Positions 10,930 to 22,634 of a stretch of 64,000 bases of DNA are shown in pieces. This DNA comes from Coniochaeta sp. PMI_546. Lineage: Eukaryota > Ascomycota > Sordariomycetes > Coniochaetales > Coniochaetaceae. The notes beneath the pieces are model-generated. The model was not told the origin of the DNA. It made no database searches and saw only the letters and a list, made by a program, of their open reading frames with translations. Made by a program: the position numbers and the translations under genes. The stretch lies in the NCBI GenBank assembly GCA_021432605.1, contig MU271144.1, positions 3,530,606 to 3,594,605 on the forward strand, read 5' to 3'. How positions within the stretch are numbered: the first letter of the stretch is position 1; every line of letters starts with the position of its first letter.

Positions 10930-12246
10930 ATGAGATGGATTGAAACGGGTAGGGTTCGTAATCTGGTCGTCACAACTGATTACGCTCAAGTCTTGTAGTT
11001 GTGCTCAGGTGTTGAGGGTTTTATCGCCAATATGGATGGTATGGACCGAATGGGATGCCTTTATTTATTTGTTTTATGGTGACCGTCGAATCGTATGATG
11101 CAATTGTCTACACTAAACACACGTACCTTATTAGTCTATCAAGACAACCTAGCGACGTGGGGAGGGCCCCGTGAGTCAAAACTACTGGACTAAGCCCTGT
11201 TGGGCCGAAGAGTAACGGCACCTCACAATGCATTGCCACTGGAACTGTGAGATTCTACCAATGAGATGCTCGGGGACCCATTGAAGAGGTATGATTCATA
11301 ATGAGTCGAAAACTAAGGTACTTCACAGAAGACTTACCGTGTAGGTACCCTAATGTACAATGCAGCGGGCCCATGAGAGTGCTTACCTTAGTTCAGCGAG
11401 GCCTACTTGACAAGGCCGGTCTAGGAGGTTCTCCCTCTGGTCGACGGCAGAGTTCATGTGGAAAGTCGCGGCTCTCGGTCGCTCTTGATAGCACTGCCAG
11501 AGACTAACTGCACCATTCGTAATACCAGCCATACTCTATCACGGTATGTGTACTTGCGGCAACTTGCTGCGCGCGAGGCTTTGTTGAAGTCGGTAACCAT
11601 TGAAAATGGAATCTCTATCTTTGTAGGTAAGTGTAGACTAGTTGCAACCCTGATTTCTCCTCCTTCACCATTGCTGGGGACCTGGACTTTCAGTACCATG
11701 GCTTACAGTGACACATGTCACCCTTGATATTGCATTTCATGATAACCTCTTGGATGCAATCATTTGATCTTGCACGCTTCTCGCCCGCTTCAAAACCCAT
11801 CAATTTGTCACCTTCTGTTGAACGAGGGTGATGAGGGGTAGAGTTTGGTGACGGTTACGTCCCGTATACACAAATGCGCCAGGAATCTGTCCGTCACGGC
11901 CATTTTGGCCATTATCGCCATTGTCGGGCTTTTATCATGTCATTCGGACTGAGGGGGGCTTCTACACGGAATGTGGACATGGATGCACCGACCAAAGTTC
12001 AATGGAAGCTGCCGTTAATTCATATAGTGCCCTTGATGCCACGCCCGCTGTGATGTTGTAAGACGGGGTGATGCATACCGTGGTGCAAAGCCTTGCACAG
12101 CCCTCCTTTCCCGGGGTCTTGTCCAACCACTCGACATTTTAGGCACATCAACCCCGCTTGAGGCACAGAGGTTCTTCAAGCTGTTGTCATCGAAAAGCTC
12201 CAAGACTCGAGGCCGAGGATGCGCGTACAAGACGTGCAGAGTCGCG
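10930..12246. other. divergent intergenic region
   Basis: About 1.3 kb between the Rei1-like and HET genes, which diverge. It has no convincing coding potential. GGTACC occurs at 11343 inside a patch of similar words (aaggtacttc at about 11315). No repeat or RNA gene was recognised. Confidence 0.5.
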
Positions 12247-14445
12247 ATGACCTCAGTATTAGATGTGGCTCGCTCCTCTGGACAAGCCAATGAGAGATAT
12301 CGGTACTCTTCGTTACCTAGCAATGGTACAGTCCGACTGCTCACACTACTGCCAGGGCGGCGCGGATCGGATGTTCACATCCAGCTGGACAACGCTGCTC
12401 TAGACAATAACCCAAAGTACGAAGCTTTATCCTACGAATGGGGCTTGCCAGGCTCCGTGAAAGTGCCCAATTATCACGATTCACTGTCCAACTCTTTCTG
12501 GAACTTGAACGTGACCATCCAGCTCCAGGAACAAGTTTATTGCTGGGGCAAGGCGGTGGTTGTCACGAAGAACCTGCACACGATCCTAAACCATCTCCGC
12601 TCTACCGACAGAAGCAGAGTACTATGGATCGACGGAATATGCATCAATCAGGAAGACGTCAACGAGAGGAGAGATCAGGTACTTCTCATGCGCCGCATTT
12701 ACGAACAGGCTTCGAAGGTGCTCATGTGGATTGGTGAAGCCAAGCCGGGGACTCGACGAGCGTTTGGCATTGTGAGGCATCTTGCCATGGCTTATGATGA
12801 CCGGAAGCCAAACACCGACAGAAACCGGGTAGGTCATCTGGGGGAGATTGTAATCGACGAGAGTGTTCTCGAGGAGCTCAAGGGCGAGTCCTGGTCTGCT
12901 GTCACAGATGTCTTTACCAGACCGTATTTCGGCCGCGTCTGGGTGGTTCAGGAGATCGTCATGTCTACAGTGGCCGACGTGCTTTGTGGAGAATGTACTG
13001 TTCCGTGGGCAGATCTATACAAGGCGATGGTGGTTATCTTCGTGCTAGGCCTCGTGCTCGACAAAGACCCGCATCAATTACCCCCCGAAGCTCTGGTGCC
13101 GAATAGCCATGCCGTGGTCCAGTTGAAGTCTGCCAAGCAGGAGCAAACGCAAAACCGGCGGCTCTGGGGGCGGGTGGATAGTATCGGTCAAGTCTGGAAT
13201 TCGAGGCACGGGAGCATCCACAACAATAAAAAGTACCCGTACACGCTTGCGACATTGGCCAACATCTTTCTAGGCCATGAGGTCACCGACTCTCGCGATC
13301 GGATTTATGGTATGCTCGGCATGGCGAATCCGGAGTCGACGTACGGTCAAGACCATCCTATCCAGCCAGACTACACAAAGACGGTTGAGGAGGTATATCG
13401 AGCTGCTTGCCAGTGGTCAATGCGTGATTCAGGCTCGCTGTCTATGCTTGATCAATGCGACGCTCCAGCTACAAACAAGCTCAAGAACTTGCCGACCTGG
13501 GTTCCGGACCTTACAAGCGGTGTACGTAAATGCCGTCTAATCACGGACGTCAACACGGGTGACGAGGAGATTGGCGGACCGCTCTTGCGGCCTATCTCGA
13601 CGTATCTTCGGGATCAGTTCCAAATGTCCTTCAACCGAGGGAACGACGTGCTCAAAGTTAGAGGGCAGGCCATCGATATAGTCTCGGCAGTGAGCCTGAA
13701 CTGCACCAGTATGATCAAGCATATAATCACCATGGAAGCCTTCCAACGCTTCTGCCTCGATGCGGAGCCTTATCCGACGGGCGGGACGAGGCTCGAGGCT
13801 GTCTGGCGCACATTTCTCACAAACTACGTCTCCACTGGACCATCAGTCAGAGACATCACCGAAGCTCCAGCTGTATTTGGCGAGCACTTCATCGCCAACA
13901 TGACAGGGAACTTCCGATACCAGCTTGGCCTCCCAGACTCGCTGACGGGAAGCATGCCAGACATCAACACGATCAACGAACAAGGCAATTGGACGCTCCG
14001 TCGGATGTATCCTGAAGACGTAAAGGCGAACATATCCATCCTGGCGCTGATGGCAAAGCATCCATTCATCCGCTACCTGTACGATCACGGGAAAGTCGGA
14101 GACGCGGAGGCCTGGGAAGCGGAGTTTGGTCGACGAGAATACATCGCATACGGAGACGAGGGCAGACAGTTTGTGGTGACGGAGAAGGGGTACATGGGCC
14201 TCGGGCCCAGGTGTCCACCGCTGCGGTATGAGGGGGACCAGTTCGTGCTGCAGAAGGGGTCGTATGTGAGTAAGGGGGATGTGGTTGCTGTTTTAGCTGG
14301 GAGTGACAAAGTCTGGTACCTCAGAAGGGACATGGATAGCGAGCCATACCAGATTATCGGTCATGGTTATGTGTATGGTGTTATGGAAGGGCGTTGGTAT
14401 GGTAAGGAAGGCTTGCCGGTTATGGAAGACATTGAGTTACGCTGA
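12247..14445 (+). CDS. HET domain protein (heterokaryon incompatibility type)
   Basis: A single exon encoding 732 aa. The first in-frame ATG is at 12247 (MTSVLDVARSSGQ). The HET domain spans about residues 30-215 with its three hallmark blocks: KYEALSYEWG (about 57-66), RVLWIDGICINQEDVNERR (about 123-141) and QVLLMRRIYEQASKVLMWIG. HET domains, which are TIR-like, occur in proteins controlling fungal non-self recognition and trigger programmed cell death when activated. The long C-terminal half (about 220-732) has no recognised repeat (no WD40 or ankyrin), includes LGHEVTDSRDRIYGMLGMA and ends with a GYMGLGPRCP / KGDVVAVLAG block typical of the large 6-8 family of HET proteins. Partner genes of known incompatibility systems (het-s, het-c, sesB) are not adjacent. 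Confidence 0.92.
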   Translation: MTSVLDVARSSGQANERYRYSSLPSNGTVRLLTLLPGRRGSDVHIQLDNAALDNNPKYEALSYEWGLPGSVKVPNYHDSLSNSFWNLNVTIQLQEQVYCWGKAVVVTKNLHTILNHLRSTDRSRVLWIDGICINQEDVNERRDQVLLMRRIYEQASKVLMWIGEAKPGTRRAFGIVRHLAMAYDDRKPNTDRNRVGHLGEIVIDESVLEELKGESWSAVTDVFTRPYFGRVWVVQEIVMSTVADVLCGECTVPWADLYKAMVVIFVLGLVLDKDPHQLPPEALVPNSHAVVQLKSAKQEQTQNRRLWGRVDSIGQVWNSRHGSIHNNKKYPYTLATLANIFLGHEVTDSRDRIYGMLGMANPESTYGQDHPIQPDYTKTVEEVYRAACQWSMRDSGSLSMLDQCDAPATNKLKNLPTWVPDLTSGVRKCRLITDVNTGDEEIGGPLLRPISTYLRDQFQMSFNRGNDVLKVRGQAIDIVSAVSLNCTSMIKHIITMEAFQRFCLDAEPYPTGGTRLEAVWRTFLTNYVSTGPSVRDITEAPAVFGEHFIANMTGNFRYQLGLPDSLTGSMPDINTINEQGNWTLRRMYPEDVKANISILALMAKHPFIRYLYDHGKVGDAEAWEAEFGRREYIAYGDEGRQFVVTEKGYMGLGPRCPPLRYEGDQFVLQKGSYVSKGDVVAVLAGSDKVWYLRRDMDSEPYQIIGHGYVYGVMEGRWYGKEGLPVMEDIELR

Positions 14446-14955
14446 GACAGGAATCGAGGCTCCATGTTTTAATGAATCCGAAGGGAAGTCGACCTTGGAG
14501 GAGCTGCCCGGCCGGTTCCATCTCTCGTTTACCATCATGCGGGGATAAACCGCGGAGATAATGGTGGATGACAGAGTGGGGTCCATTGAAGATCCAATCC
14601 CTTCCAGTTGCCTTGTGGTTTCTTGTCGACTCGATGGCCTCAACTTTCGATGCAACAAGCTCTCCCAAACTCTCTCATTGTTGCTTTTCAACTCGCCTGT
14701 TCGGCTTATCTTTCGTTATCCTGCATTCTGTCTGTCCCATCTTGTGACAACTGCTGTCTTTCCCCAAAAGTTGCTTTGACTCTGCGATGGTGGGGCTTGC
14801 CAGATGACAAACATTGTATCGTGCATAAAATCGGTCGATTGATGACCAGCATTTCGTTCCTTCGTATTGAGGTTCACTGTGAAAAACCGAGGTCCTTAGC
14901 AGGCGTGGTCAACATGGGAGCGGCAAGGCGTTGTTCACGTTGAAAACCTGGCTCG
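14446..14955. other. intergenic promoter region of the flippase gene
   Basis: About 510 nt between the HET and P4-ATPase genes, which lie in the same orientation. No recognisable feature beyond short frames. Confidence 0.5.
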
Positions 14956-17900
14956 ATGGGTGTTGCAGCCCAGTCGGCTCATCCGGTATCCGGGGAAAAG
15001 CCAGTTGGAATCCAGGTCAATGCAGCTACGCGACAACCTCGACTCAAGACGAGGTTAGACAAATGGTACCGCAGATACTTCCTCGAGCTCATTCTTCGCC
15101 AGAGATGTCTGCCGCCAAGCAAGGACGGGCGGCACATCCCGCTTGACCTATACCGCGAGGATGTGCTCATCGACGAACGCCGCGGCCGTCCTTACGTGTC
15201 GAATGCTATTCGGACATCGCGGTACACGCTCTATGACTTCCTACCCAAGCAGGCTATCTTCCAGTTCTCCCGTTTGGCGAACTTCTACCTGCTTTGTGTC
15301 GGCATTCCTCAAACCATTCCTGGGCTGAGTACTACCGGAAACTATACCACCATCATCCCCCTCTTATTCTTCATCTCGCTTATGGTGTCCAAAGAGGGGT
15401 TCGACGACTGGAAGCGCCACCGACTGGACAAGGTCGAGAACGCTCGAAGAGTGCGAGTGTTGAGAAAGGCCTCAGGATGTGAGACAGGAGTAAAGGCCAC
15501 GGCAGCTGGCTTCCATTGGACAGAAGTAAAGTGGAGGAATGTGCGTGTGGGAGATGTGATCAGACTTACCAGAGACGAAGATGTGCCGGCGGACATGGTT
15601 CTGCTACATGCTGACGGTGACAGCGGCTTTGCCTATGTTGAGACCATGGCTCTAGATGGCGAGACCAATCTCAAGAGTAAGCAAGTCTCGGCTGCTTTGG
15701 AAGCATGCAGCACAGTGCAAGGTATCGCGGACTGTTGCGCCGAGTTTGTGGTTGAAGACCCCAACCCCGACCTTCATCACTTCAATGGAAGGGTCTCGAC
15801 TGGAGCCGTGACCCTTCCCTTGACCCTCAGCGAGGTCGTGTTCAGAGGTTCGACGCTGCGAAACACACCGGAAGCCATCGGAATCGTGGTCAACACGGGA
15901 GAAGAGTGCAAGATCAGGAAGAATGCGAATCAGCATCCAGACGCAAAGAAGCCGGCCATCGAGAAGATTGCTAACAAAATAGTCATGTCTCTCGCTATCT
16001 ACGTCATCATATTGTCTGTGGGGTGTTCTGTCGGGTATCTGCTGTGGCAGAAGTCCGTCGAGCAGCACTCCTGGTATATTGCAAATGCGCCTGTCCGTTT
16101 TGTCGAGATCATCATCGGCTTTCTTATCCAGTTCAACAATGTCATTCCACTGGCGCTTTATATCGGGCTGGAAGTTGTCAAGCTGGGCCAAATGCTGACG
16201 CTTAACTGGGACATCGAGATGTATGACGAAGCAAGCGGCACGCCTGCCAGATGCAACACCAATACCATCATTGAGAACCTGGGCCAGATCGGCTACATTT
16301 TTTCTGACAAGACGGGAACCTTGACAGAGAATGTCATGAAGTTTAGGAAGTTGAGCATTGCCGGGACGTCATGGTTACATGACGCGGACGTTGATATGGA
16401 CTCTCCAGGCCCTCATGCGAGTATCGTCCAAGGCAATGGGGCAGAGATGGCCGCGGCCGGACAGTCAAGCCAACAGTCATTTGGCGCAGAGAGCGCTCGC
16501 ATAGCAATGTCTGACCCTCTTGTGTCAGAGCCTACCACGCGAGAGCTCCTCCAGCTCATTCGCTCTAATCCGAGTTCTGACTTTTCGAAGCGAGTCATTG
16601 AGTACATCCTTGGAATGGCTCTGTGCCACACCTGCTTACCAGAAATCAGAGGGGGCAAGATAAACTTCCAAGCTGCTTCCCCAGATGAGCTGGCTCTGGT
16701 GCAAGCTGCAAAAGATCTGGGATTCCTCGTTGTCGAGAGGTCATCGCGCTCTATCACCCTGGAAATAGACAAAGGCGACGGATCTAAATATCGCCAAGTC
16801 TACGAGATCCTTGATTTAATCGAGTTCAGCAGCAGGCGAAAAAGAATGTCCATCATTGTTCGGTGCCCTGATCAGCGGATCTGGCTGGTGTCGAAAGGTG
16901 CTGACTCGACGATATTGCCACGCTTGCGGCTTGCACATCTTGCGATGCATCAAGCGAACGAGGTCCGCAAAAGCATCGAAATGGAACGAGAGCTTGAGAG
17001 GACGAGCGAGGCGCACGAACCTCGGAACAGCTTTGGAGGACGTCCAAGCCTAGTGCTGCGGAGGAGTAGTGCTTATTCCAGGATCGCTGCCTCCTCAAGT
17101 GATCTGAGTCGGAGCAAGTCACTCGAAGTCAGGAGCGCCCGCAAGTCCAGTGATCGCCTGAGGCCACAAATTGCTGCCCGAGCTGTGTCCTTTGGGTATA
17201 GCTCGATGGCTAGCCAGGATGCAACTCGAGATGGACCAAGGGTAGAGCATGGGCCACTTTCGGAAGAGATCCCCTGCGACGACGATTCGGCTATATTCAG
17301 GCAGTGCTTCAGACATCTCGACGGATTCGCGAACGACGGCTTGCGTACCCTGCTTTTTGCGCACAGGTACCTCTCAGAACGGGAATATACGTCGTGGAAG
17401 AAGGGTTTCAACGACGCTACAACGTCGCTGGTAGACAGAGAAGAGCGTATCGAGGCAGCAGCAGAACTTATAGAACAGTCTCTGGAGCTGACGGGCGCCT
17501 CGGCGATAGAAGACAAGTTGCAGAAGGGAGTCCCTGACACCATCGACCGGCTCCGGAGGGCAAACATCAAGGTGTGGATGCTCACCGGGGACAAGAGAGA
17601 AACAGCGATCAACATTGCACACTCTGCGAGAATATGCCTGGCCGGGTCTCAGCTTTTTGTCTTGGACGCTGTGAAAGGTGATCTCGAAGGACAGCTCCGA
17701 AAGATGTTGGAGACTGTGCGACCTGATCCTGGTATGAAATCATCATTATCGTTGGGCGCATCTATTTGCCATTCCGTCATGGTCATCGACGGCTCGACCT
17801 TAGCGGCTATCGAGGAGCCAAGCTCCATAGCCCTGCAGCAGCTCTTCTACACGCTCATTCCCAGAGTCGACTCGGTCATTTGTTGTCGAGCCTCCCCTGC

Positions 17901-19055
17901 TCAGAAGGCACGGCTTGTTCGGGCTATTCGCGAGACATTGTCAACAGCGGTGAGCGGTCGGATGTCCATGTTCCATACTCTCCTTGGCGGCCCCAATCCC
18001 CTGACACTCGCCATCGGAGACGGTGCCAACGATCTGGCGATGCTTGCAGAGGCTCACGTTGGCGTCGGTATTTCAGGCAAGGAGGGTCTTCAGGCAGCAC
18101 GCGTGGCTGATTACAGCATCGCGCAGTTCCGCTTTCTGTCCCGGCTCCTACTGGTTCATGGGCGGTGGAACTATGTGCGCACGGCGCGCTTTATTCTCGC
18201 GACGTTCTGGAAAGAAATGTTCTTCTACCTCCCAACCGCCCTGTACCAGCGTTACAACGGCTATACGGGAACCAGTTTGTACGAGAGCTGGAGCTTGACA
18301 GTGCTCAATGCCTTGTTCACTAGCTTGTGTGTCGTCGCTGTTGGAATTTGTGAGCAGGACCTGGCCGCCGATACACTGCTTGCGGTCCCGGAATTGTATG
18401 TGTTTGGCCAGAGGAACAAGGGCCTCAACATGACCAAATACGCGGGCTGGATGGTTTGCGCCGTTGCAGAGGGAGTCTTGGTGTGGTTCGGATGCTGGGC
18501 CGGATACGGCTACTTTGGCCCCAGCAGGGATGAAGGCTTGTTCGCTCTGGGCGACCTGGTGTTCACTGTTGCCATCATGTGGATCAACCTGAAGCTGCTG
18601 TAAGTGCGCGGCTACCATCCTGATCTTTCGCGCGGTTGACCACTGACTACCACCTTGCACGTAGTATTATCGATCCCCACCATAAGACTATCATCATTCT
18701 CGTATGCTTTGCCATCACGGTTGCTGGTTGGTGGGCCTGGCAGTTTTTTCTCTCTGGCGCATACAGTACCAAAGCTGTCACGCCTTATGCGGTCAGGGAC
18801 GGATTCACGTCGGTCTTCGGGCCGGACCTGGCGTGGTGGCTGACGCTGGTCGTCGTCCTTGGGCTTTTGGCAACGGGTGAGATAGCCTTTGGCGCGGTGA
18901 ACCGCACTCTCGTTGCCATGGGGAGTTGGCACTCAGAGAGTAGTGCAAGGAAGCAGAACGCTGAGGAGTTGGACGTGGAGTTGTGGCAGGAAATGGAGAA
19001 AGACCCTGTTATCAAGCAGATGCTAAAGGAGAAGGCCGCAACGGCTTACACTTGA
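14956..19055 (+). CDS. P4-type ATPase, phospholipid flippase (DNF3-like)
   Basis: Two exons, 14956..18599 and 18665..19055, encode 1344 aa. The 65-nt intron has a GTAAGT donor, a CTGAC branch site and an ACGTAG acceptor; splicing adds the last transmembrane helices (TIIILVCFAITVAGWWAWQF, WWLTLVVVLGLLA). Catalytic motifs are intact: LDGETNLKSK in the actuator domain (about 233), the phosphorylated Asp in DKTGTLTEN (about 451), KVWMLTGDKRETA in the nucleotide domain, and GDGANDLAM at about 1021. P4-ATPases move aminophospholipids from the exoplasmic to the cytosolic leaflet of Golgi, endosome or plasma membrane, usually with a Cdc50-family subunit. The YVETMALDGE wording and a Ser/Arg-rich insert (about 675-755) suggest the Dnf3 branch rather than Dnf1/2 or Drs2; that assignment is tentative. 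Confidence 0.93.
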
Positions 19056-19424
19056 CCAGGATCCAGCTATTGGAGACGGCAGAAACAGAAAATTGGGCGC
19101 AGGGTTGGTTGTATTCGGCGTGTCTGCCCGAGCATTCAGTGGCATTTAGAGATACCCTTTCCATTAACGTTACGACGGTCATCAAAAAGCTCTCATTTTT
19201 CTTGACATATCAACAAGTTATAGTGCCTTGATACCACATGTTGCAGGCTAGCCAAGTGATAAAGGAGGGTCAAACAGCAGAATACTCCGCTATGGCGCTG
19301 TCGATTCTATACGGAGGCCTAAGATTGGATTCGCAGCCTTTTGAAAGAGCTCGGGACTCTTTATCAGTGATAATTAGCGCCTGCTCCCCAACACTTGATC
19401 GGAACCACATTCGATTCTTTTCAA

Positions 19425-19495
19425 TCGGGTATGGTGTAGCGGTAACATCGATGACTCTCACTCATCAGCCCGGGGTTCGACTCCCCGTATCCGAG
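19425..19495 (+). tRNA. tRNA-Glu (anticodon CUC)
   Basis: A 71-nt cloverleaf without intron. The acceptor stem TCGGGTA pairs with TATCCGA (one G-U) and the discriminator is G. The D-arm/A-box reads TGGTGTAGCGG. The anticodon stem is GATGA/TCATC with loop CTCTCAC, giving anticodon CTC, which reads GAG. The T arm CGGGG-TTCGACT-CCCCG contains the B-box GGTTCGACTCC. A run of ten or more T just downstream (from about 19501) is the expected Pol III terminator. Confidence 0.93.
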
Positions 19496-19500
19496 TTTAT

Positions 19501-19510
19501 TTTTTTTTTC
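19501..19510 (+). terminator. oligo-T Pol III terminator of tRNA-Glu
   Basis: An uninterrupted T run follows the tRNA 3' end within 10 nt, the standard RNA polymerase III stop signal. The CT-rich tract continues beyond it. Confidence 0.8.
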
Positions 19511-20732
19511 CTTTTCTTTCTTCTCTTTCCGATCTATCGAACCATTCGTCTTGCGAGGTGAGAGACTACGTTTTCTTCTATTTCTTAAGTTGTTGGTGTG
19601 AGGTTTTTTATTTCTATTTTTAAGGAACGAACCATAGCCTGTGGATTACGAATGCATGGCAGCCGCTGCGCTGCGCTACGCTGCTTTGCGAGCAGGCCAC
19701 TCACATGTACCAGATGTTTCGAAGCTGTTATTCCATACCTGACTTCCAGCCGTCGTTCAAGTCTGCCATATAACTGGAGGATGTGAAGAGAAACGCACAC
19801 AGCAAGGGTGACATATATACAGACCATAGCAGAACCAGTTGGACATCACAGATCCATTTGCCGACTCGTTCCAGTCTTAGTGTCGAATCTAGAATGTTGC
19901 ACAATCCCCACGTGCCATTATGCCAGAGCTTTACAGGGGAACGAATTGGAAGAAGCCTGGGTGCTTAACCGTGAGACCCCTGCATTTGCGCTGCTAGTTC
20001 GCATCAAGCTTTGTGTCGGCCAGCCTAGAACGCTACCCCACACGCTCCATCGCATCCATTTCAGGGGGACCAAGGGGCGCATCATGGATTTCATCATCGC
20101 TAAAGAACCAAGGGAGTGTAGTTCTCATTCTTCGCTGAAGCCATGGGTGGGTGACACGTTGTTGCCTCGTGTCGGGATCGCCGGCCCCATACACCAAAGA
20201 AGATGACCGCTATCAACAGCACTACGCTTACAGAAGGTATCCTGTCTCTTGCCAGCCATACATTGCTTGAGCGCTGGCTGAACGATCCGAGACCAGATGC
20301 CCTCTGGACTCCACTTTAGCCTGTACTTAAAAGCTCACCTGCCCCGAACCCCAAAGAAGACGTCGCTGTCTGATTTCAGACAGGCACCGCAGTCAAGGAG
20401 CGAATTGCTCGAGATTACGAACCATTCACCCGGTTGGCTCCATCAAGCTGACCTCATATTTCCTGCCACTTCCAAATGATCTGTGGGGACCGTCAGATTT
20501 CCTGGGGTTGAAGAGGGTTGCAGTCTTGCGCAGATCTCCCGTTGCTTAACTGTCTGCATCTCCTCGCATTCTCAGCGACTTGGACTAAGGATGCAATACC
20601 CTCTTGGCAAATATATGTGTCGACGACCCAGAACTCTAGAATCATTCATTTCCTTGGGGAACTTGTTTTGCAGGGCTCTGGACTACGCAGTGTCAATCTG
20701 CGTCAGCTGACGCTGTTGGGTATTGCCTGCCG

Positions 20733-21566
20733 ATGGCTTTCTTGCTTGCGGGTGAGTGGACACGAACCGCATGCGACACTGGCGTTCGACTTGCTAACCA
20801 TAGTCCAGCACTCGCCGCTCCGCTCGCTCATTCGGGTGTAGCAACTGGGCCACTGCATCTTGGCCCTCGCGCACCTCCTCTTGCGAACGGTACTGCGCTA
20901 CGCATCATGCCTCTTGGCGCGTCAATCACTTGGGGACAGGCTTCCTCGGACGGCAATGGATACCGCGGAGTGTTGCGCACAATTCTGACGTCCGGCGGTA
21001 ACATAGTCAACATGGTCGGCTCGCAGCATCACGGCTCAATGGCAGACAATGACAACGAGGGGTGGCCTGGCTACGTGATTGACCAAGTCTACGCAAAGGC
21101 CAACGCTTCCGTCCCTGCTTGGAAGCCTAATGTGATCCTTGTTAATGCTGGCACAAACGACTGCTCGCAAAACAAGAGCATCGACCACGCCGGTGACCGG
21201 ATGCTGGCTATGCTGGAGCACCTATTCGTCATGAGCCCGCGTGCCACTATTCTGCTCAGCTCCCTCATCATCAACAAGAACTCGACAGTGGAGGGAAGAG
21301 TAGTCAGGGCGAACGACGAGTACCGGGCTGTGGCGACAACACTCAAGGCAAAAGGGCGACGACTCGTCTTTGTCGACATGCACGGCCCTGATGGTCCACA
21401 GCCTGCCGATATGTCAGACAACACACACCCAAACGACAATGGATACAAGAAGATGGCGACATTGTGGTACAATGGACTCGTCGACGCAAGTAAAGCCGGG
21501 TTCCTGGAGGCACCTGAGCCGGTCGACGGCGTTCCAGATAATGGTGGCGTATCTGGTCGGGCATGA
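20733..21566 (+). CDS. secreted SGNH/GDSL hydrolase, carbohydrate esterase family 3-like
   Basis: Two exons, 20733..20751 and 20809..21566, encode 258 aa. The 57-nt intron (GTGAGT donor, GCTAAC branch, CCAG acceptor) is a multiple of three, so the unspliced frame stays open; splicing creates a compact signal peptide, MAFLLAALAAPLA, which supports the model. SGNH blocks are all present: LRIMPLGASITWGQ (block I with nucleophile Ser), then GWPGY, VNAGTNDC (block III Asn-Asp) and SDNTHPNDNGY (block V Asp and His). CE3 enzymes deacetylate xylan in plant cell-wall breakdown, so an extracellular esterase is likely. The substrate cannot be read from the sequence. Confidence 0.87.
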   Translation: MAFLLAGEWTRTACDTGVRLANHSPALAAPLAHSGVATGPLHLGPRAPPLANGTALRIMPLGASITWGQASSDGNGYRGVLRTILTSGGNIVNMVGSQHHGSMADNDNEGWPGYVIDQVYAKANASVPAWKPNVILVNAGTNDCSQNKSIDHAGDRMLAMLEHLFVMSPRATILLSSLIINKNSTVEGRVVRANDEYRAVATTLKAKGRRLVFVDMHGPDGPQPADMSDNTHPNDNGYKKMATLWYNGLVDASKAGFLEAPEPVDGVPDNGGVSGRA

Positions 21567-22634
21567 AGCTTCATGCTAGTTGGAGAAGGGCGCACCGGAG
21601 GAGCATATATGGCTATATCACGTCATTCGAATTCTTGGCGCTTGTGGGTGTTGTGGCGTTGGTCGGTATATTATTGCATTGCTGAGGCGAATGGCGTCAT
21701 TGGGATCTGGGAAGACGCTGAGAATAGTGTTGATGATGCTTGCACGATGGAACAACCCTAGACGACGTGGATTATTTGCGCGGAAAGTGGACTACAGAAT
21801 ATGGAGTTTACTTGCTAAAGGAGAGGCTGGTCACCCTCTTTCGGTAGCCACTTGGTCCTTCCCACCAACGATGGCGAAGCCGCAGGGTCTATGCAGGCTT
21901 TTCCTTGACCAGCGATTCTCATGAGTTGCAATTGTAGTAGGTGCCATCGGAAGTCTGGTACCAAAGGGAAGGAACTTCTAGGAGACCACGAAGGCTCACG
22001 GCAGTTTATCAACTCCCCCAGTGGTGAGAATTAAGGCCCAGATGAGGAACACAGGAGCGGGGTGTCTGCCTCAGCCTTGTGCCCTGCCTTACCAACAACT
22101 GTGCACAGGGAACCAACCTACACAGCGAACCAACGGACCTTTACACAGCCAGCGAACCAACGAACCTTTACACAGCGAACCAACGACTGGACAATGTCTC
22201 AGCCGTGACGTCTCTAAAGGTGGAGAAGCGCCTCATAGGACAGCGGTGCCTCATATGAAAGGTTTTGGATTGCGGACTCTGATCTTCTAGCCCGCAGGCA
22301 CTCTCGGGACGCCCAACGACCAATCTTTATTATCAGCCCCGGCATCCTGCTTTCACTTGCAACCTAGGCGAACGTTGCCCTCAGCAATATCCATGTTTGT
22401 GCGTGATCCTGAGTTCTCAGGTCGCGCTGGCTCCCGTGACGGTTCAGCCACTAATTTCGCTTCTCACGCAACCATGAAGCCTCAACCCCTACGCGCAAAT
22501 ACGTCTTCCAAGACCCTAGGACGGATGGCTGCAGCAGAGGGTTTAAAAGCCTGCCATGCCCCTCGAACTGTTTTGTCAACAGAACCCACAGAACATTATC
22601 TTCCAGAACTGAACTTGTTGTCGACGAGCGCGAA
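21567..22634. other. intergenic spacer with a short minisatellite
   Basis: About 1.07 kb. It holds a three-unit tandem repeat at 22118..22188 (separate entry). A 130-codon frame at 22357 overlaps the start of the GHKL gene and has no recognised domain. Confidence 0.5.
22118..22188. repeat. minisatellite, about 3 units of 21-27 bp
   Basis: Three imperfect tandem copies of a unit containing TTACACAGCGAACCAACG. The middle copy carries a short CCAG insertion, and a degenerate fourth half-unit lies just before. It lies outside genes, upstream of the GHKL ATPase. Confidence 0.7.

Larger units (their letters stand above)
19056..20732. other. intergenic spacer containing tRNA-Glu
   Basis: About 1.7 kb between the flippase and SGNH hydrolase genes. 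The only supported gene is tRNA-Glu at 19425..19495. The remainder has only short frames; one of 132 codons at 19808 and one of 107 at 20518 lack any recognisable feature. Confidence 0.5.

Noticed and set aside
20518-20841. 107-codon frame across the esterase start
   Set aside because: The esterase model with signal peptide and canonical intron explains this sequence better.
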